A DNA stretch of 26,276 nucleotides, taken from NCBI GenBank assembly GCA_015499995.1, contig JADNRV010000530.1, positions 1 through 26,276 on the forward strand. The letters run 5' to 3'. Made by a program: the position numbers and the translations under genes. Below are positions 21,574 to 26,276 of the stretch, piece after piece; position 1 is the stretch's first letter, and each line of letters opens with the position of its first letter. Under the pieces are notes generated by a model. The model searched no databases and was not told where the DNA came from. It saw only the letters and a list, made by a program, of their open reading frames with translations. Origin of the DNA: Flammula alnicola (Eukaryota > Basidiomycota > Agaricomycetes > Agaricales > Strophariaceae).

Positions 21574-21952
21574 CGTGCTCATTATTGTCAGATCAGAATA
21601 AGGAGCGTGCTGATAAGAAGGCGTAGACGAGAACGCGATCACGCTGTTAAAGCTCGGCAAAAGCCAGCAAAAGCCGCCGCCCCTCACGCGACGCTCAAAC
21701 TCAACTTGAACTTTGGCATCTCAACCCCATTCTAATATGTCTCAACCCACCACCACCACCATTCTTGCACAGAATCCACAGGCCGTCAAGATTCTTTCGC
21801 GATAATGCCTCCTTCCACACGTTACCAGAGGCAGGCGAATAATTTCTGAATTTTTGATTATCCTGCGAGCTTACTGTTTATTTTCCCGCAAGAAATCCTC
21901 AATAGCGTGACGCCGTTTGAACTGCAGCAACTTCCTCCCATTTTCATTCCCT

Positions 21953-22102
21953 ATGTCGTTCCTGGGAACCGTCGCATGCCACCTGAGAACCGTCGCGGCT
22001 ACTCCATTACGACGACCGCGCTTCTCCGCATCGTCAAAGACCAAGGATATGACAAAGTTCCCGTTTCTGGATCCCCGTCGCCCATTCAAGCACTCCACAT
22101 AG
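21953..22102 (+). CDS. Possible mitochondrial-targeted N-terminal exon (uncertain)
   Basis: The frame starts MSFLGTVACHLRTVAATPL and continues RRPRFSASS. It is Arg/Ser/Ala-rich, with no acidic residue in the first 28 positions, which resembles a mitochondrial presequence. It stops at 22100-22102. A protein-like C-terminus in another frame follows at 22203-22325, so the two may be exons of one small protein, but I could not find a convincing donor-acceptor pair. The opposite strand (21871-22098) is also open. Function unknown. Confidence 0.3.
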   Translation: MSFLGTVACHLRTVAATPLRRPRFSASSKTKDMTKFPFLDPRRPFKHST

Positions 22103-22202
22103 CACAGGATGCCTTACAGGCGCGTCTTCAGTGGCCGGTGAAGTGGCGATTAGTACATGGAGCACCTGAATCCTGCATATTCGAGACTGCAACAACTACA
22201 AG

Positions 22203-22325
22203 ATGGCGAAGGCGATGCCGCCAGAACTTGAAGAACGGCTGAGGAAGGAGATGTTAGCCAAGGGGCCTCCGACGTGGCATTTAGATTATTACAAGGACAA
22301 TTGGGACTGGAAGGAGCACAAGTAG
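22203..22325 (+). CDS. Short ORF, charged, Trp/Tyr-rich C-terminus (uncertain)
   Basis: A 40-codon frame contains MPPELEERLRKEM, then GPPTWHLDYYKDNWDWKEHK before TAG. The helical charged segment plus an aromatic tail looks like the C-terminus of a small conserved, possibly mitochondrial, protein rather than random sequence. An 'acaag' just before the ATG could be a splice acceptor. It may belong with 21953-22102. I do not recognise the family. Confidence 0.35.
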   Translation: MAKAMPPELEERLRKEMLAKGPPTWHLDYYKDNWDWKEHK

Positions 22326-22549
22326 GATTCGAGTTGTGTTACTGTAGACCACGTGTTTACATAGAAATGGCCTTGGATGCGTCTCAAGCACTCCTGTATG
22401 CAACCTTGAATGGTTAAACGAAGTTTATAGGGTTTGTGTAGGCTTGTGACCGTTGTGGGAGCGCAGAGGGAAATGAGCTTGGCTGCATACTCGGCGGTAT
22501 TATTCGACCTAACGTATGCTCACCTCTCAGCATATTTGTAATTGGGTTC

Positions 22550-23939
22550 TTATGGAAAGTGTCGCAAAATGAGCTCTTCGGCAACCGCGAGAGCCTGGGC
22601 TCCCTTTGCTCCTACTGCTCCTGCTGCGAGCTTTTCGACAGAACCTGAAAGGGAGGAGAAACTAAATTAACGATTCATCTTTTTAGAAGGTAACGAAGAA
22701 CTACTCACCCATAGGATTGATGACATAGTCCAAACCATTCGAAGCTTTGTCCAGTTGGCTGCCAAGGTCGGCATGGATCTCCTTGGACGCGATGTTGGCA
22801 CCCTTCGCGACACCTTTCAAGGCCATCGACACCCCAGTACCAATTCCAGGAATGAATTTGACGACTTTAGAAGCCATAGTCGCGCCTGCGGCCAGCACTT
22901 TCAGACCGAATTTGGCCACTTTTCCAATATTCTTCTTGATGGCATTGCCTGCTATCCCAAAGCCCTTCTTCATCGCCCTGGCCGCCGTCCGGAAACCTTG
23001 GCCAACTTTCTGGAAGCCATTCCTGATCACCCCGCCTCCCTTCTGGAAACCTGCTCTGACTTTCTGGAAGCCGTTACTCACCCCACCACCAACCCTCTGA
23101 AAACCTTTTCTAATCGTCCCACCAACCTTCTGAATCCGTTTCGAATCGTACCGCCTGCTCTCTGGAGGCCGCTTTGGATTTTCCCACTTGCTTTCTGAAA
23201 GCCCGATTTTACTTTGTTGAAGCCGTTCCTGATCGCGTTACCTGCCCTCTGAAAACCTGACCTGATTTTCTGCAAGCCGTCCTTTAATGTCCTGGAGACT
23301 TTAAGAAGAAAACTTGTGGCTTACATCCCAGATGCTCCTACTGGAGAGCATGTGAAGGTCAGAACCATCGCGCTAATCCAGTTCATTGGATTATGTGGTA
23401 ATAACACGAAAAGCTTTCAATAATCTACCTTGTAGTATTCACGGTCGACTATGTCGAACTCTCGTTCATCGAATAAAGACAGATCGTCGTAATCGCGCTG
23501 CATTTTATTTCGTTAAGTCGGCAAGCTCAGATCGCACAGAATAACTGCGCTTCACCTTAAAGTATTTTTTCTCTTCTATGTCTAATTCACGATCATCGGG
23601 GATCGAGCGCTATGGTCATGGTTGATCCTATATCAGATTCCGCTCCCGCAAAATTGTGCAGGCCAGACGCACTTTGGTATATTCAGGATCGTCCGCCATA
23701 TCGAATTCTCGATCAATAAACGTAGCCAACGATCGGGCAATAATATCATTGTTGTAATCATATCGTCTGTTCAAAGTGTGAATGAAAATCTTCAGTCGAC
23801 GGATTATCTGATGGTCACCAGATCAAGCTACGTGCCTCGATAGACCCTCCGGTAAAGGTGCAGATGCGGTTAGACCGACGCAGACTGTGAAGAAGAGAAC
23901 AAGGGAGAAGGAAACGACTCCGAGTCCAGCTCGTGACAT
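22550..23939 (-). CDS. Secreted Kex2-processed precursor with cationic amphipathic repeats (novel)
   Basis: Inferred exons on the minus strand: 23939-23832, 23765-23673, 23609-23556, 23497-23429, 23372-23325, 23269-22709, 22644-22550 (about 342 codons). Introns 2-6 are 63, 58, 56, 55 and 64 nt, with donors gtgcgt, gtgaag, gtagat, gtaagc and gtgagt, all ending in AG. Exon 1 is a signal peptide: hydrophobic core at residues 5-23, then AxA and PLPE. Exons 2-4 are acidic and share a core (DREFDMADDPEYTK, DDRELDIEEKKYFK, DEREFDIVDREYYK). Exons 3-5 begin with Arg after exons ending in Lys, so splicing makes Lys-Arg sites. Exon 6 encodes ~11-residue units (GFQKVGG, TIRNGF), then KVVKFIPGIGTGVS, with cationic helix character. 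Exon 7 is Ala-rich and ends LRHFP. One base is missing at about 23131-23132, and intron 1 is uncertain. Secretion and processing are inferred; function is unknown. Confidence 0.72.
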
Positions 23940-24037
23940 ACTAGAAGGCAAGGACGACCAGCGTCCGGAGCAAGAAAATGGAGAGGGATGAAGACCAGCG
24001 TCGAAGAAATAAAAGTTAGTTCCTCCGTTTAAGTTGA

Positions 24038-24046
24038 CTTTATAAG
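24038..24046 (-). promoter_or_regulatory. TATA-like box upstream of the precursor gene
   Basis: The minus strand reads cttataaag about 100 nt before the ATG at 23939. A pyrimidine-rich leader (ctggtcttcatccctctcc) lies between them, as is common before fungal genes. No ATG occurs in the part of the leader I read. Inference from position and sequence only. Confidence 0.45.
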
Positions 24047-25019
24047 TCTCTAGAACTTTTACCTTACATGTTTTATCTTTTGACGTCCGCACTGCATCTG
24101 TCAGTACTGACATTGCTCATGCGGGCCGTGGCGTGTGGCCGTTGTTTGCGGGCGGCATGATGGGGGCCCCTTTCCCAATTTTTTTGCCAGATAAGGTACC
24201 GACATCGTTGGCGCCGATCTCTTCTGACAGTTGTCTTGTGCGCCAGCTTGACTTTAAGGGGATCGACGATCAATACCCGGGGTCGGAGAGAGGTGAATTA
24301 TACATCCGACTTTCACATAAATGTCGGACGCTAGAGGGTTTTTCTGGTCGAGAGCAAGTAGAATGCACTTATGGAGCTCTATTTTGATACCGCAGACAAC
24401 TGGAAGAGTAATATCGGAACGGAATAGATAAACAATACTTTCTCCGAAATGTATCAAGTGACAAGTACACAGCCCCATCGTATGAAGAAGCCAGCAGTCA
24501 TAATTCACTTTAAGACTAATATCAAGTTGCTGGCAGAAATAACAAGGGCATTTCAGCATTGATTCTATCTCGATTCTGATTCTCCATTAACCCATATATC
24601 GACAGTAAATATACAGACTATCACTCCTGATTCCTCTCTAGTATAATTACAGCTCGTTTGTACGATGGATAAAGAAGACGAAATCCTGTCCTTTAAACCG
24701 TCTATCTGCTTGATCTAAGAACCCTTATCTCTCGTGTAACGAGTCGCACTTGAGTCGCACAGCTGTCCCTGCCGGTCAACCGGTCACAAGTCCCGTGTTA
24801 CATATTTTTTGACGCGACGAACAGCACTTTCTCTTTTCTCCTTCGACTCCGACTCCGACACTACTCAACAACTCTCTCGTTAACAACCACCTTCGGCTTG
24901 ATCAACGGAAGACTTACTCGATAATTCCTCTCTCCACTTATTGCTTTATCTCTCTCTGCTTAAAGGGCTTTCGGATTTTGTAAAAATACTTAGTTTGACG
25001 TCGTCACCAAATATAGTCA
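24047..25019. other. Divergent intergenic region
   Basis: This separates the minus-strand precursor from the plus-strand F-box relic, so it should hold both promoters. Open frames here (24133-24387 plus, 24254-24559 minus) are unrecognised. About 24826-24960 is a pyrimidine-rich, ctc/ctt-rich stretch ending some 60 bp before the first ATG at 25020, typical of the 5' side of fungal genes. Confidence 0.45.
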
Positions 25020-25992
25020 TTGATGCCCTGTCTGCGAAATCTTCATCAACGGCCCTCACCGCTTGCTTCCCGCCCTCAAGGCCTCACCTCTTGCTTGCCT
25101 TCTGTATCGATGGTTCCTGAATCGAAGAAAAAAGCGAATGTAGAGGTCCCGGTTGTCACAAATTATGATATTAAACAACCATCGAGCGCTTCCACCTCCT
25201 TTTCTGCCCATACTCGCATTCAGGCAGACAACACCACCGCCTCTCCGAACAAGGTACCACAACCACACGAACCTGCCACTCGAATTGTCCCCCCGTCGAA
25301 GTTCTGATAATCATCTTCGAGTTCACCCAAGATCACGAGAGAACTCATGCCTATTTCCTACCAACGATGCCCAGTGGAGTGGCGGAAGCGAACTCCTGGA
25401 TGGCGGTTGCCAATAGGTGCAAACACTGGCAGGAATCTGCTCTGGCGCTTCCAGGCCTCTAGCGTCATCTGGCATTTCAGATATAATCGCGATGCTGAGT
25501 GGTTTGGAGCAGATCTCCCATTAATTTCCGTCGAGCAACCCCCGCGCAATGCCCATCAATCTTCATCATACCGTGAAACCTCACTATGGGTCCGAAGACA
25601 GAGACTTCAGTCGACATGGAGAGCTCGTCGACTTCTACAAAGGCCTCGCTACACACGCCGACAAAAATTGTGACGTTCGATTTTTGTGGCAATTTGCGGC
25701 CTGGCCTCTCATCAACGCCCTTCCGAACGTCACACACCTTGCTCTACACGATCAGTATTACAATGAAAGGGTCTCTGTAGATGACTTTCTGAAGACGCTT
25801 GAGGCTCTACCTTTCCTCCAGGTCGTCTACCTGAACAATGCCAGGCCCTTAGTATGCCGCCCCAACGTTAACACCATTCCGGCGCGGCAAGTCTTGCTGC
25901 ATTGCCTCCAGGAGGTTGCTATTTTCCGGTTTCAGTATGATGGCTTACATTTCTCCGCCCCATACTATCCTGTTTTGTTATGCACTCGCTAG
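25020..25992 (+). pseudogene. F-box/LRR-like protein gene, disrupted
   Basis: A start region (ATG at 25020, or MVPES at 25110) leads into an F-box-like helix (VEVLIIIFEF at about 25295-25324) with a following Trp-containing segment (NSWMAVANRCKHWQESALAL). A leucine-rich part comes later (LPNVTHLALHDQYYNE, then LEALPFLQVVYLNNARP at about 25725-25860). Such proteins usually link substrates to SCF ubiquitin ligases and are expanded in mushrooms. Four lesions break the frame: a C-run at 25289-25294 one base off, TAG at 25460-25462 where Trp is likely, an extra A near 25483-25486, and a C-run at 25539-25543 one base off. Three are homopolymer changes that could be sequence error; the stop is not. 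Confidence 0.65.
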
Positions 25993-26276
25993 TGTGTCCT
26001 TTCGGTTCATTTCACTGTTGGGTTACATTTTAGTTTACCGTCGTCCGCTAACTACTCTATCCATCTAGTCCTATCCCCGCCTTCGACCACCTTTGGCCCA
26101 CTCACCAAGGGAAGATCAATTCTTCAACAGGTTTCGCGATGAGGGTACAGATCTTGCTAATGATTGCATTCGGCGGATTGACGTCGAGGTCGAGAACGCA
26201 GTCGCGTTCACAGAACCCAGTTGAGACTGGAATCGAGAGGTCTGAGACACAAAAGCCTGAGCGTCTGGTGGGCATC
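25993..26276 (+). other. Continuation of the F-box relic or next gene, cut by window end
   Basis: After the stop at about 25990-25992 no long frame follows. A protein-like stretch (NRFRDEGTDLANDCIRR, then DVEVENAVAF) appears at about 26128-26220 and may be a further exon or frame of the same relic. The window ends before this can be judged. Confidence 0.3.

Noticed and set aside
22747..23198. Plus-strand open frames of 117 and 147 codons over the precursor gene
   Set aside because: They mirror the minus-strand repeat exon; the repeat structure, splice signals and intron phase all support the minus strand.
23823..24113. 96-codon minus-strand frame starting at 24113
   Set aside because: Only its last 36 codons (from ATG at 23939) look coding, as a signal peptide; the upstream part is leader with a TATA-like box.

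Overview
This looks like nuclear DNA of a filamentous basidiomycete (Agaricomycete-type) fungus. It contains a gene that only makes sense with 55-64 nt spliceosomal introns, an F-box/leucine-rich relic of the sort mushrooms amplify, and many small inverted-repeat transposons. There is no bacterial-style gene packing. No species can be named from the sequence alone.

Layout. (1) 1-10019 is a giant inverted repeat. Two ~2.8 kb arms (1-2799 and 6819-10019) are almost identical and flank a ~4.0 kb spacer. The right arm alone carries a 395 bp MITE (9503-9897) with an 8 bp target duplication, and the left arm preserves the empty site. Each arm holds its own older nested inverted repeat (A/B), and a third diverged copy (C) lies in the spacer. 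The arms and spacer also hold degenerate satellite-like tracts, and I see no convincing gene there. (2) 10020-16900 is repeat-rich and gene-poor. It has two ~0.93 kb inverted-repeat elements (11861-12799, 13057-13981) whose ends lie next to alternating GC tracts, a 7 bp tandem array, a 294 bp MITE (15006-15299), and a GC-rich block with G16 and C19 runs. (3) 17000-22330 has weak coding signals, mostly on the minus strand, a TA-flanked 216 bp MITE (21003-21218), and next to it a broken C-terminal fragment of a D-lactate dehydrogenase gene. (4) 22550-23939 (minus) is the best gene here. (5) 25020-26276 (plus) is a decayed F-box/LRR gene running towards the window end.

The most interesting locus is the minus-strand gene at 22550-23939. 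Read with short introns, it gives a signal peptide, then small acidic exons that each begin with Arg and mostly end with Lys, so three splice junctions each create a Lys-Arg (Kex2-type) site. A long cationic, glycine-rich domain of ~11-residue amphipathic repeats (GFQKVGG-TIRNGF type) follows, ending in a hydrophobic helix-like stretch. This looks like a secreted, kexin-processed precursor of a family I do not recognise. One 1-nt frameshift, and one uncertain first intron, stand between the sequence and a clean reading.

A recurring theme is single-base length differences in short homopolymers: between the two arms, in the F-box relic, and in the precursor gene. Either consensus sequence error or real slippage could explain them, so the pseudogene calls that rest only on such shifts are provisional.
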